The position numbers were made by a program, and so were the translations under genes. The notes under the pieces were generated by a model. It was not told where the DNA came from. It was given only the letters and a program-made list of their open reading frames with translations, and did not search any database. A stretch of DNA of 18,242 nt from positions 1 through 18,242 of the forward strand of contig NZ_CALFIG010000348.1 of assembly GCF_937876455.1 (NCBI RefSeq), in the 5' to 3' direction. Positions 1 to 7,918 of this stretch are shown in pieces. Position 1 is the stretch's first letter; every line of letters begins with the position of its first letter. Source of the DNA: an uncultured Flavobacterium sp. (GTDB lineage: Bacteria > Bacteroidota > Bacteroidia > Flavobacteriales > Flavobacteriaceae).

Positions 1-1225
1 GTTTAAATTTAATAAAAAATCAGCATATATTTTTTGTGCTTTATTTATAACTTTTCCTCAGATATGCTATCAATTAATTTTTAATATGATGGCGGATGTC
101 GCTGGTTTTGGTTTCTTTTTATCGGTTTTAAGTGTTTTTCTTTTTGTCAAAAAAAATAATTGTTCTTTTGGAAAAAAAGACGGCTTATTTTTAATATTAG
201 TTTCTTTAATAATTACTTTTGTTTTATCAATATACCAAGCTCTTATATTTATACCAACCACGATTTATGTTCTCTATTTTTTTCAACAAACATTTAAAAA
301 TAATTTTGAAATAAAAAAAGAACTACAAAAATTAATATTATTTAGTGTCGTTTTAGTTGTTGGAGTAATAATTTACTATATTTCTGTAAAGTTTTTATGC
401 CCTCCTGTTGAAAAAGACCAATACTTATCTTCGTTTTGGTCTGGTGATTATGAGAATGCTTTTATTAATTTTTCCATTATTTTAAAAGATAATCTTTTAG
501 GAAAAGCATACTACGGAGAAGTGTTATTTGTTCTAGTTCCAGTATTAATTTTTTTATTGGCAATAAAATTTTTATTAACTAAAAAATTCTTTTTGTATAG
601 ATTTTTAATTTTAATTTATTTGTTAATTTCTCCTTTTCTTATCTCTTTTTTCATAACCAATGGTTATCATCCTCCAAGATTATATGTTAGTTCCAATTTA
701 ATTTTTTCTTTTTTAATAGTGTTTTCAATTAACTCTTTTAAAATAAAATCGAATGTGTTTAATAATGTATTAACCTTAGGAATTGTTTTGACAAACATGT
801 TTTTAGTCACAAACCTATTTCAATCAAACAACAAAATATTTAAACACGACAAAAGAATAGCTGAAAAGATAGACAACTTAATTCAATATAAATATCCGAC
901 CTTCTGTTTGTCCGAAAAAAATATTTATTTTTATGGCTACTTTCCATATGAATATCACCAGAAATTTAGATTGCAAAATTCTGAAATTTTTGGTGGATCA
1001 ATATTTAATTGGGATAACGGCAATAACTACAGGATTATAAATTTCTTTAAAGAAGCTGATATAGCAGAATACAAAATGCTAGACAACAAAGAGAAATTTA
1101 ACTTAATTAAAGATTCTATTGAAAAAATGCCAACATGGCCTAATCAAGAATCAATAAAAAAGATTAACGACGTTGTAATAGTTAAGCTTGGTAATGAAAA
1201 AGGACAGCCGTTACCTTGCGAATAA
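1..1225 (+). CDS. Partial membrane protein, probable GtrII-type glucosyltransferase (5' end outside window)
   Basis: The reading frame is open from position 2 with no stop before the ATG at 86, and the 28 upstream codons are hydrophobic and continue the protein naturally. The gene therefore starts left of the window and 86 is not its start. About 407 residues are visible. The first two thirds are strongly hydrophobic with several membrane segments separated by short Lys/Asn-rich loops; the last ~120 residues are a soluble tail. The motif ADVAGFGFFLS followed by a later SIYQALI resembles the Glucos_trans_II (GtrII) family, membrane enzymes that move a glucosyl group from a polyprenyl-phosphate donor onto O-antigen. 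That assignment is by pattern only; a Wzy-like polymerase or another GT-C protein is possible. It is the most AT-rich gene here, as is common for variable glycan genes. Its last 15 bases overlap the end of the convergent aminotransferase gene. Confidence 0.6.
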   Translation, partial: FKFNKKSAYIFCALFITFPQICYQLIFNMMADVAGFGFFLSVLSVFLFVKKNNCSFGKKDGLFLILVSLIITFVLSIYQALIFIPTTIYVLYFFQQTFKNNFEIKKELQKLILFSVVLVVGVIIYYISVKFLCPPVEKDQYLSSFWSGDYENAFINFSIILKDNLLGKAYYGEVLFVLVPVLIFLLAIKFLLTKKFFLYRFLILIYLLISPFLISFFITNGYHPPRLYVSSNLIFSFLIVFSINSFKIKSNVFNNVLTLGIVLTNMFLVTNLFQSNNKIFKHDKRIAEKIDNLIQYKYPTFCLSEKNIYFYGYFPYEYHQKFRLQNSEIFGGSIFNWDNGNNYRIINFFKEADIAEYKMLDNKEKFNLIKDSIEKMPTWPNQESIKKINDVVIVKLGNEKGQPLPCE

Positions 1226-2347
1226 AATTTGTTTTGTTTTATCCAACACCTCTTTTTCGTTTAATTCATAAAACAAAGGCAAGCGTACTAAGCAATCTGA
1301 GAAGAGGTCTGTATTTGCCAACGCTCTACCATCATGTTTTCCATTATAAAAAGGGCTCGTATGTAAACTTATGTAGTGAAAAACAGCCATAATATTGTGT
1401 GTTTTCAATTGCTCAATAAGCGCCGTACGTTGGTTTAAATCTTTACAAACCAAATAAAACATATGTGCATTATTAGTTGTATAATCGGGTAACCATGGCA
1501 AATCGATATTGTTTTGTGAAGCCCAACTTTGTAATGTGTTGTAATAGGTGTTCCAAATTTCTTTTCTTCGGGCCTGTATGGTGTCTAAGTTTTCTAATTG
1601 CGCCCATAAAAAAGCGGCAATAATTTCTGAAGGCAAAAAAGAGCTTCCTACATCAACCCAACCATATTTGTCAACCTCACCTCTAAAAAAAGCAGAGCGG
1701 TTTGTGCCTTTTTCCCAAATTATTTCGGCTCTATTGCTAAATTTTTCATCATTTATAGCTAATAAACCTCCTTCTCCTGAAATAATGTTTTTTGTTTCGT
1801 GAAAAGAAAAAGCAGCTAAATGACCTATGCTTCCAAGTGCTTTTTTTTCACCTGTTTTAGAAATATAATAATTATCTATAGCTTGAGCAGCATCTTCAAT
1901 CACGTATAAATTATATTTAGTGGCTAGGTGCATAATTTCATCCATATCACAAGCCGCTCCTGCATAATGCACAGGAACAATGGCTTTTGTTTTTGACGTA
2001 ATTAATGCTTCTAATTTAGAAGTATCCATATTTGGATGATTCGGTAAGCTATCTGCAAAGATTATTTTTGCGCCTCTTAACACAAACGCATTTGCGGTAG
2101 AGACAAATGTATAAGACGGCATAATTACTTCGTCTCCTTCTTTCAAATCAATTAAAATAGCAGCCATTTCTAACGCATCCGTACACGATGTTGTTAAAAG
2201 CGCCTTTTTAATGCGGTATCTGTCTTCAAAAAACGCTTGGCATAGCTTTGTGTACTTGCCGTTTCCTGAAATTTTGCCCGATTTTACAGCATCTTCTATA
2301 TATTGTGTTTCGTTTCCTGTTAAATAAGGTTTGTTAAATGGTATCAT
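1211..2347 (-). CDS. wecE: dTDP-4-amino-4,6-dideoxygalactose transaminase (WecE/RffA family)
   Basis: A 378-residue PLP-dependent sugar aminotransferase of the DegT/DnrJ/EryC1/StrS fold. It should transfer an amino group from glutamate to dTDP-4-keto-6-deoxyglucose, giving dTDP-Fuc4N in the cytoplasm. Length and motifs follow E. coli WecE closely: the MIPFN start, GDEVIMPS(Y/F)TFVSTANAFVLRGAKI around residues 71-95, VPVHYAGAAC at 124-133, EDAAQ at 151-155, the PLP lysine in FSFHETKN (K186), then EKGTNRS and NAHMFY. The upstream GT39-like gene ends 5 bases before this ATG, so it is almost certainly co-transcribed as the last gene of the leftward series. The substrate comes from RmlB and the product would feed the WecD-like acetyltransferase, both in the same series. 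Its 3' end overlaps the convergent membrane-protein gene by 15 bases. I am confident of the family; the exact stereochemistry of the product is inferred from WecE. Confidence 0.9.
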   Translation of the reverse strand: MIPFNKPYLTGNETQYIEDAVKSGKISGNGKYTKLCQAFFEDRYRIKKALLTTSCTDALEMAAILIDLKEGDEVIMPSYTFVSTANAFVLRGAKIIFADSLPNHPNMDTSKLEALITSKTKAIVPVHYAGAACDMDEIMHLATKYNLYVIEDAAQAIDNYYISKTGEKKALGSIGHLAAFSFHETKNIISGEGGLLAINDEKFSNRAEIIWEKGTNRSAFFRGEVDKYGWVDVGSSFLPSEIIAAFLWAQLENLDTIQARRKEIWNTYYNTLQSWASQNNIDLPWLPDYTTNNAHMFYLVCKDLNQRTALIEQLKTHNIMAVFHYISLHTSPFYNGKHDGRALANTDLFSDCLVRLPLFYELNEKEVLDKTKQILFAR

Positions 2348-2352
2348 CTGCT

Positions 2353-3816
2353 TTATTTTTTTAATTCATAATACGTTGCCCATGCACGAAAGCCTTTATA
2401 TTGCTTTTTAACAGTGAAATGTTTGTTTAAAAATTCGGTAGTTGGTTTGTTTACCGAATCAAAGCGTTTAAAAGCATCTATGTACCAAAACGAAGACATT
2501 TTGCTTGGGTATTTTTTTAATTGTGTATGAATTTTGTTTAAAGATAAATTTTTTAATTTAATTTTTGTTTGGTCGGGTCTAAAATAAAATTTATACCAAT
2601 ATTCTTGATTACTATAAGTGGGTGCGTTTTGGGTATTGTTTGTTTTAACAAAAGTTGCAGCTTCTCTATATTGTGCGTGCGTAATGGTCGTATATTGTTT
2701 TTTAACAACAAAAAGATGGGCCAACATAAAAAACACTATCACAAACACAGCTATTCCTTTTCCTACAGTCCCTTTTATTGAAGCAATGGCAATGGCTACG
2801 CATATAAATATAACCGGTAACACACTCACAAAATATCGGGTTAATAAGTAAGATATAGGTCCGTATGATTTTACTACTAAATAAGAAAACAAGACAAAAA
2901 ACCAAGTAAATAAAACCAAGAAACCAAAAAATAATTTGTTCTTTATCACTTTGTTGTAGGTCCATTTTTTTAGCTCTTTATTCTTAAAAATTAAAAGTAA
3001 ATAATACACAATAAACGGCGTAATCAAGGCAAGAAGTATTTCTGAATTTCCAAAAAAGTTCTTGAAAATTTTAGCCAACGAATCGTCTTGTGGTGTTGGT
3101 GTCCAAAACTTCTTATAATTTAATAATACTTTTAATTTTTGGTAATTTACAATAAACGCTCCGAAAATTATAAAGACCGCTACAGCTCCTTTTTGTATAA
3201 ACGAAATCCTTTTATTTTTGGGCAAAAGAAACAATAAACACAACAAAATTAAGCCTTGTGAAACGACATTTATAGGGGCAAAAAAATTAAAATTTACTAA
3301 AAGACCTGTTGTTAAAGCGTATAATAAAACGTGTTTCCATGTTGGTCTTTTGATGTAAATAAGCAGTGTGTAAAAGGACAAACAGACAAATAAAAAATAA
3401 AGAGAATACGCCCTTGCGTCTTGAGAAATATAAATGTGATAATTACTAACTGCAACAAATAAAGAGGCAAACAAACCTACTTGTTTGGTGTGAATTTTTT
3501 TGCCCAGCAAATAAACCGCATATACCCCTAAAATTCCAGCAAGTACAGAAACCATTCGGGCAACAAGACTAGAGTAGCCAAATACAACATAAAACCCTTT
3601 TACAATAATAAAATATAAAAAAGGGAAGCTTTCTCTAGTAACAATTTCTTTATGAAATTGACTCCATGTTAAATCGGGATTCGTTACCGCCATCGTATAC
3701 AATTCGTCCAACCACATAGACTGAAAATCTACATGATAGATGCGAAGCACTGCGGCTAGTATCATAATTAATATAAGCCATTTGTTTTGTGCTATTTTAG
3801 TAACTAACGTGTTCAT
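2353..3816 (-). CDS. GT39-like (ArnT/PMT-type) membrane glycosyltransferase
   Basis: A 487-residue protein with an N-terminal membrane helix (about residues 13-25) followed at once by an external loop with MWLDELY (D37-E38), the acidic pair typical of GT-C glycosyltransferases of the GT39/ArnT/PMT type. About ten further hydrophobic segments run to about residue 370, and a ~110-residue soluble tail ends the protein. SQDARAYSLYFL near residue 130 is another hallmark of bacterial GT39-like proteins. Such enzymes take sugar from polyprenyl-phosphate donors on the outer face of the inner membrane. The GtrB-like GT2 two genes upstream is the obvious candidate to make such a donor. Spacing is 4 bases from the WecD-like gene upstream and 5 bases to wecE downstream. 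Sugar and acceptor cannot be told from the sequence. Confidence 0.8.
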   Translation of the reverse strand: MNTLVTKIAQNKWLILIMILAAVLRIYHVDFQSMWLDELYTMAVTNPDLTWSQFHKEIVTRESFPFLYFIIVKGFYVVFGYSSLVARMVSVLAGILGVYAVYLLGKKIHTKQVGLFASLFVAVSNYHIYISQDARAYSLYFLFVCLSFYTLLIYIKRPTWKHVLLYALTTGLLVNFNFFAPINVVSQGLILLCLLFLLPKNKRISFIQKGAVAVFIIFGAFIVNYQKLKVLLNYKKFWTPTPQDDSLAKIFKNFFGNSEILLALITPFIVYYLLLIFKNKELKKWTYNKVIKNKLFFGFLVLFTWFFVLFSYLVVKSYGPISYLLTRYFVSVLPVIFICVAIAIASIKGTVGKGIAVFVIVFFMLAHLFVVKKQYTTITHAQYREAATFVKTNNTQNAPTYSNQEYWYKFYFRPDQTKIKLKNLSLNKIHTQLKKYPSKMSSFWYIDAFKRFDSVNKPTTEFLNKHFTVKKQYKGFRAWATYYELKK

Positions 3817-3820
3817 GAAA

Positions 3821-4498
3821 TTAATCTTTCCAATAATGAGTAATTGTGGTTTGTTCTATAATTTTATAGCCTTGTTTAGTATAAAAATTACAAGCTTGAG
3901 TATTAGTCATTTGTGTGGGGATAACTAATGATTTACCCTTTTTTTCAACTAAAAAATATTCCAAAGCATGTATGAGTTTACCGCCAATTCCTTTTCCTTG
4001 AGCCTTTGGATTTACTGCAATCAACCCTACACTAGCGGTGTCTTTCACTAATTTAAAAGTCACTAGGCCTAAAATAAGATTGTTTTCTTTGTAAACCAAA
4101 ATATCATCGGCAAATTGTTTGTTTAAAGAATTATCAATCCATAGACGATACAATTCTTTAAATTTTGCTTCGGTAAATTTTGTGTCCAACAGAAACCGAC
4201 TTTGTTTGCCGCTCTCATAGGCTAATTCGTAAAGATCTTCGATGGTATATGAACAATCAAAAATAGAACAAATAGCCGAGCTAGGCGCTTCAAGCTGTTG
4301 TAATTCCTTGCTAAATTTAATTTTTTCCTCTGAAAAAGTTTTTGTAAAACTCGGTATATTACATGTTGCTGCCTCTTTTGAAAGCACATACAACAAATCA
4401 AAACCAGACACATCTATAGGTGTTGAAAAAGAATCGAGGGTTAATTCTCCAACATTTAAATTAAAAAAAGCCGAATCCCATTCTAGTTTTTTAAGCAT
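3821..4498 (-). CDS. wecD: GNAT acetyltransferase, WecD/RffC-like (dTDP-Fuc4N N-acetyltransferase)
   Basis: 225 residues, nearly the same length as E. coli WecD (224). The N-terminus LEWDSAFFNLNVG matches the WecD-type opening (W-[ED]-x-AFF-x-x-N). The middle has SGKQSRFLLD, corresponding to the AxxQSRF region of WecD. The GNAT acetyl-CoA loop is VNPKAQGKGIGGKL (about 162-175), followed by TQMTNTQACNFYTKQGY, where Tyr206 occupies the usual catalytic-acid position. The expected reaction is acetyl-CoA plus dTDP-Fuc4N giving dTDP-Fuc4NAc in the cytoplasm. Its start lies inside the end of the GT2 gene (16-base overlap at 4483-4498), which indicates translational coupling. Co-occurrence with wecE in the same series strongly supports the role. 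A different acyl group, such as formyl or propionyl, or another amino-sugar substrate cannot be excluded. Confidence 0.8.
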   Translation of the reverse strand: MLKKLEWDSAFFNLNVGELTLDSFSTPIDVSGFDLLYVLSKEAATCNIPSFTKTFSEEKIKFSKELQQLEAPSSAICSIFDCSYTIEDLYELAYESGKQSRFLLDTKFTEAKFKELYRLWIDNSLNKQFADDILVYKENNLILGLVTFKLVKDTASVGLIAVNPKAQGKGIGGKLIHALEYFLVEKKGKSLVIPTQMTNTQACNFYTKQGYKIIEQTTITHYWKD

Positions 4499-5415
4499 AC
4501 AATTTCATCAATAATATATACGGGTCTGTTCTTTGTTTGATCAAATATTTTTCCAATGTAAATTCCTGTTACACCAATAGTTGTAATTATAATGCCTGAC
4601 AAAAACCAAATAGAAACTATAATTGATGTATACCCTAATACGGCAATTTCGTTATTCATGGCTTGGTATAAATAATACACTCCTATGCCAAAAGAAAGTG
4701 CAGAAATTAACATGCCAAATTTGACAAATAATTTTAAGGGTTTGTTTGAAAACGAAATTATAGTATTAAAGGCTAAGCTAATTAATTTTGAAAAACTATA
4801 GGTTGAATTTCCTTCCTCTCTTTGTGCGTGTTCTACAGCTATTGATGTAGCATTATAGCCAACATAATTAATAAAAAGCGGGAAAAATTTAATACTATCA
4901 CCCAGCTGTAAAACAGATTGAATGGCTTTTTTATGATAAATACCAAAATTTGCAATTTCATTATCATAAATTGTATCCGTAAAAAAACCGTATATTTTAG
5001 AAAACACTTTAGAAGACATTTTTTTAAAAAAGCCATCTTCTCTAACGGTTCTTCTGGCCTGGACTACTTCAAAACCTTCAAGTGCTTTTTCATACAGCTT
5101 ACTTATTTCTTTTGGTTGATCCTGTAAATCACAATCCATTACCACTATCCATTCTCCTTTTGCCTGACTTAATCCTGCCATAATAGTAGGGTGTTGACCA
5201 AAATTTCTACTTAAGCGGATGCACTTTACTTCCGTGTTTTCTTGAGCTATTTTTTTCATAACCTCCCAAGAATTATCCTTGCTTCTGTCGTCAACTAAAA
5301 TAATTTCATAAGAAACACCCATTTTTGTAAGCGTGTTTTTTAGTTCCAAAACTAATTTTTCTACTATTTTATCTGCTCTATAAACAGGGCTTACAATGGA
5401 TATAGTTGGGTTCAT
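4483..5415 (-). CDS. GT2 glycosyltransferase, GtrB/ArnC/DPM1-like polyprenyl-phosphate sugar transferase
   Basis: 310 residues. An N-terminal GT-A domain carries ISIVSPVYRA (5-14), VDDRSKDNS (41-49), the strongly conserved LSRNFGQHPTIMAGL (68-82) and the metal-binding DCDLQDQP (94-101). Two C-terminal membrane helices lie near 232-252 and 263-290, followed by a short basic tail ending in RPVYIIDE, typical of the GtrB/ArnC group. These enzymes transfer a sugar from a nucleotide donor to undecaprenyl phosphate at the inner membrane, for use by GT-C enzymes outside. The gene sits between rmlD (4-base gap) and the WecD-like gene (16-base overlap). It could load glucose, or one of the deoxy or amino sugars made next door; the sequence does not decide which. 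Confidence 0.85.
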   Translation of the reverse strand: MNPTISIVSPVYRADKIVEKLVLELKNTLTKMGVSYEIILVDDRSKDNSWEVMKKIAQENTEVKCIRLSRNFGQHPTIMAGLSQAKGEWIVVMDCDLQDQPKEISKLYEKALEGFEVVQARRTVREDGFFKKMSSKVFSKIYGFFTDTIYDNEIANFGIYHKKAIQSVLQLGDSIKFFPLFINYVGYNATSIAVEHAQREEGNSTYSFSKLISLAFNTIISFSNKPLKLFVKFGMLISALSFGIGVYYLYQAMNNEIAVLGYTSIIVSIWFLSGIIITTIGVTGIYIGKIFDQTKNRPVYIIDEIVCLKN

Positions 5416-5419
5416 CTTT

Positions 5420-6280
5420 TTATTTTTTTATATGTTCTTGCCAATTTGAAATGTTGATTCCAAAAACCGTTTTTATTTTTGATTTGTCTAACACACTATA
5501 AGCGGGTCTTTTTGCAGGTGTTGGGTAGGCCGAAGAAGGTATAGGGTTTACGTTTACAGAAAGTTGATATTGTTTAAATATTTCCACTGCAAACTCATAC
5601 CAACTACACTGCCCTTCATTACTATAATTGTAAATTCCATAGTTGGCGAAAGGCGAAAGTCTAAAATCGAAAGTGATAATTGCTACTAAACATTCTGCTA
5701 AATCTACGGCATTAGTAGGTGTTCCAATTTGGTCATTTACCACAGAAAGACTGTCTCTTTCTTTGGCTAAACGCAACATGGTTTTCATAAAATTAGCACC
5801 AAATTGTGAATACACCCAAGATGTTCTAATAATGAAGTATTTTTCCAAAGTAGTTCGAATGGCTTGTTCGCCTTCAAGTTTCGTTTGACCATATACGCCT
5901 TGCGGATTAGGCGCGTCTGTTTCTTTATAACCCTTACTGCCGCTTGTAGATACTATACCATCAAAAACAAAATCAGTAGAAATATGAAGTAAAATTGTAT
6001 TGTTTTGTTTACAGCTCTCTGCTAAGTTTTTTGCCCCAATAACATTTACCAATCTTGCTTTTTCTACATCCGTTTCTGCTTTATCAACTGCGGTATAAGC
6101 TGCTGTGTTTATACAAAAATCTGGTTTGAATTTAGTAAAAGCGGCCTCACAAGAAACGGCTGACGTAATGTCTAATTCTGAAGAGGAACAAAACACAAAA
6201 TCGATTGACGAATATTGATCTGCAATCGATTGTATAGCTTGTCCTAATTGGCCATTTGCTCCTGTTACGAGTACTACCAT
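5420..6280 (-). CDS. rmlD: dTDP-4-dehydrorhamnose reductase
   Basis: 286 residues, an extended SDR enzyme that catalyses the last step of dTDP-L-rhamnose synthesis: NAD(P)H reduction of dTDP-4-keto-L-rhamnose. Visible motifs are the nucleotide-binding TGANGQLG (6-13), NTAAYTAVDKAE (58-69, an RmlD signature), STDFVFDG (101-108) and the catalytic pair Y130-x3-K134 in YGQTK. The length is normal for the family. The ATG at 6278-6280 overlaps the stop of rmlC by 7 bases (ATGGTAG), so translation is probably coupled. Four bases separate it from the GT2 gene downstream. Confidence 0.95.
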   Translation of the reverse strand: MVVLVTGANGQLGQAIQSIADQYSSIDFVFCSSSELDITSAVSCEAAFTKFKPDFCINTAAYTAVDKAETDVEKARLVNVIGAKNLAESCKQNNTILLHISTDFVFDGIVSTSGSKGYKETDAPNPQGVYGQTKLEGEQAIRTTLEKYFIIRTSWVYSQFGANFMKTMLRLAKERDSLSVVNDQIGTPTNAVDLAECLVAIITFDFRLSPFANYGIYNYSNEGQCSWYEFAVEIFKQYQLSVNVNPIPSSAYPTPAKRPAYSVLDKSKIKTVFGINISNWQEHIKK

Positions 6281-6825
6281 ACTTTTTTGGCTGTTGCTAA
6301 GTTGGGTAAAATTTTATCTTTTTCAGATATGAGTAATTGATCTGTTGGAAAATTCCAGTTAATATTTACCGTTTCATCATTAAACATTAAACCTCCTTCT
6401 GAGTCTTTATTATAAAAATTATCACATTTGTAAAAAAAAGTTGCGGTTTCGCTCAACACTAAAAATCCGTGAGCAAAGCCTCTTGGAATAAAAAATTGCT
6501 TTTGGTTTTCTGAGGAAAGTAATACGGCTTCGTACTGCCCAAATGTTTCTGAATCTGGTCTCAAATCAACTGCAACGTCTAAAACTTCGCCTTGTAAAAC
6601 ACGAACTAATTTTGCCTGAGCGTGTTCCCCACATTGATAATGCAATCCTCTCAATACTCCTTTTGAAGAAAAAGATTGATTGTCTTGTACAAAAACAACT
6701 TCTTGGCCTATTCCTTGTTGAAATGTTTTTTGATTAAAACTTTCCATGAAATAACCTCTTTCGTCTTGTATAATATTTGGTTCAAGGACAAAACACCCTT
6801 TTAGTTTGGTTTCTAAAAATTTCAT
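6274..6825 (-). CDS. rmlC: dTDP-4-dehydrorhamnose 3,5-epimerase
   Basis: 183 residues from the ATG at 6823-6825. The frame extends to a TTG at 6846, but MKFLETKLKG is the usual RmlC opening, so I place the start at 6825. The protein has the cupin-fold epimerase motifs: DERGYFMESFN (21-31), VLRGLHYQ (57-64) with catalytic His62, KLVRVLQGEVLDVAVDLR (72-89), FIPRGFAHGFLVL (112-124) with the catalytic-site Tyr132 just after, and SEKD with Asp170 near the end. It converts dTDP-4-keto-6-deoxyglucose to dTDP-4-keto-L-rhamnose. This is one branch from the RmlB product; the WecE branch uses the same intermediate. A 76-base AT-rich spacer separates it from rmlA upstream, with no clear promoter or terminator. 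Confidence 0.94.
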   Translation of the reverse strand: MKFLETKLKGCFVLEPNIIQDERGYFMESFNQKTFQQGIGQEVVFVQDNQSFSSKGVLRGLHYQCGEHAQAKLVRVLQGEVLDVAVDLRPDSETFGQYEAVLLSSENQKQFFIPRGFAHGFLVLSETATFFYKCDNFYNKDSEGGLMFNDETVNINWNFPTDQLLISEKDKILPNLATAKKVW

Positions 6826-6901
6826 TTGCTCAATTTGAAAAATCAATATTAATAATGAAATTAAATTTCTTATTATTATTTAATTCTAAAATTTAAATAC
6901 T

Positions 6902-7759
6902 TTATATTAAACTCATCAAATGCTTTCCGTACCCGCTTTTTAGTAAAGGTTCTGCGAGTTTTTTCAATTGGTCAGCATTGATAAATCCCATTTTATAGGC
7001 CGCCTCTTCAATGGCTCCAATTTTTAATCCTTGACGTTCTTCAATAACTTGAACAAACTGCCCCGCTTGCATTAACGACTGAAATGTTCCAGTATCTAAC
7101 CAAGCTGTTCCTCTGTCTAAAATACTTACTTTTAGTTTTCCTTGTTCTAAATAGGCTTTATTAACATCTGTAATTTCTAATTCACCTCGATGACTTGGTG
7201 CAATGTTTGCGGCTATATCAATTACGGAATTATCATAAAAATAAATGCCTGGCACAGCGTAATTTGATTTAGGTTGTGTTGGTTTTTCTTCAATAGAAAG
7301 TACTTTTCCTGTCGCATCAAACTCAACCACACCATATCTTTCTGGGTCATGAACATGATAAGCGTATACAATGCCTCCATCAGGGTCGTTATTTGCTTGC
7401 AATAATTCTGCTAACCCTGTTCCATAGAAAATATTATCACCTAGTACTAAAGCGGCTTTATCGTTTCCTATAAAATCTTTACCAATAATAAATGCTTCCG
7501 CTAAACCATTTGGATGCTCTTGTACGGCATATTCAAAACGACAACCTAAGTTACTTCCATCACCTAATAAATGTTGAAACAAGGGTAAATCATGTGGTGT
7601 AGAAATGATTAAAATTTCATTAATTCCAGCCCACATTAGCGTTGACAACGGATAATAAATCATAGGTTTGTCATAAATAGGCATCAATTGCTTACTTACG
7701 GCTAAGGTTAATGGGTGTAAACGCGTGCCTGATCCTCCGGCTAATATAATTCCTTTCAT
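6902..7759 (-). CDS. rmlA: Glucose-1-phosphate thymidylyltransferase
   Basis: 285 residues, normal for short-form RmlA. The start MKGIILAGGSGTRLHPLT contains the nucleotidyltransferase signature G-G-x-G-T-R-L, followed by VSKQLMPIYDKPMIYYPL, GDGSNLGCRFEYAVQE, NGLAEAF and LGDNIFYG, all typical of the family. It joins glucose-1-phosphate and dTTP to give dTDP-glucose and is usually feedback-inhibited by dTDP-rhamnose. Downstream motifs EEKPTQPKSNYAVPGIYFYD and RGTAWLDTG complete the catalytic domain. It follows rmlB after a 159-base spacer, the longest gap in the leftward series, so it may have its own promoter or an RNA element controlling it. The same product supplies both the rhamnose and Fuc4NAc branches. 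Confidence 0.96.
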   Translation of the reverse strand: MKGIILAGGSGTRLHPLTLAVSKQLMPIYDKPMIYYPLSTLMWAGINEILIISTPHDLPLFQHLLGDGSNLGCRFEYAVQEHPNGLAEAFIIGKDFIGNDKAALVLGDNIFYGTGLAELLQANNDPDGGIVYAYHVHDPERYGVVEFDATGKVLSIEEKPTQPKSNYAVPGIYFYDNSVIDIAANIAPSHRGELEITDVNKAYLEQGKLKVSILDRGTAWLDTGTFQSLMQAGQFVQVIEERQGLKIGAIEEAAYKMGFINADQLKKLAEPLLKSGYGKHLMSLI

Positions 7760-7918
7760 ATATGTAAAATTTTATTTGTAAAAGGTCATATATGTTATCG
7801 CCTTTTATTTATTTGTGTTTGCTTGCGCAAAATTTTTGTTAATGGCGATTTCATAAATTTGTTTGTTTTGTTTAAAGTTTAACGTTTCAGGTTGGTTTAA
7901 CTTGAAACAAAAATAACT
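7760..7918 (-). other. rmlB-rmlA spacer with short direct and inverted repeats
   Basis: This 159-base gap holds no gene. Three structures are visible. CATATATGT occurs twice, at 7757-7765 (covering the rmlA start codon) and 7787-7795, exactly 30 bases apart, with GTAAAA also repeated between the copies. GTTTCAGG at 7884-7891 is the inverse complement of CCTGAAAC at 7924-7931, inside the end of rmlB; an inner TGAAAC at 7903-7908 could pair with the same GTTTCA, so two hairpins would compete. On the - strand TATTTTTG (7908-7915) matches TAnnTTTG but has no clear -33 partner. An internal promoter or attenuator for rmlA is possible, but AT-rich DNA gives such matches by chance. Confidence 0.3.

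Noticed and set aside
1548..1802. 84-codon + strand open frame opposite wecE
   Set aside because: It lies wholly within a well-supported gene on the other strand and has no recognisable domain.
2569..2965. Several open frames on both strands inside the GT39-like gene
   Set aside because: Their composition mirrors the hydrophobic gene they overlap; no start signal or family match.
4242..4514. 90-codon + strand open frame opposite the WecD-like gene
   Set aside because: It is antisense to an acetyltransferase with clear motifs, and the protein has no known features.
6826..6846. Seven-codon upstream extension of rmlC from a TTG at 6846
   Set aside because: RmlC proteins usually open with MKxxET; the ATG at 6825 gives exactly that, and no ribosome-binding site supports the TTG.
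6845..6880. AT-only imperfect palindrome in the rmlA-rmlC gap
   Set aside because: The arms contain almost no G or C and a bulge; such structures are expected by chance in this composition and no T-run hairpin of terminator type forms.
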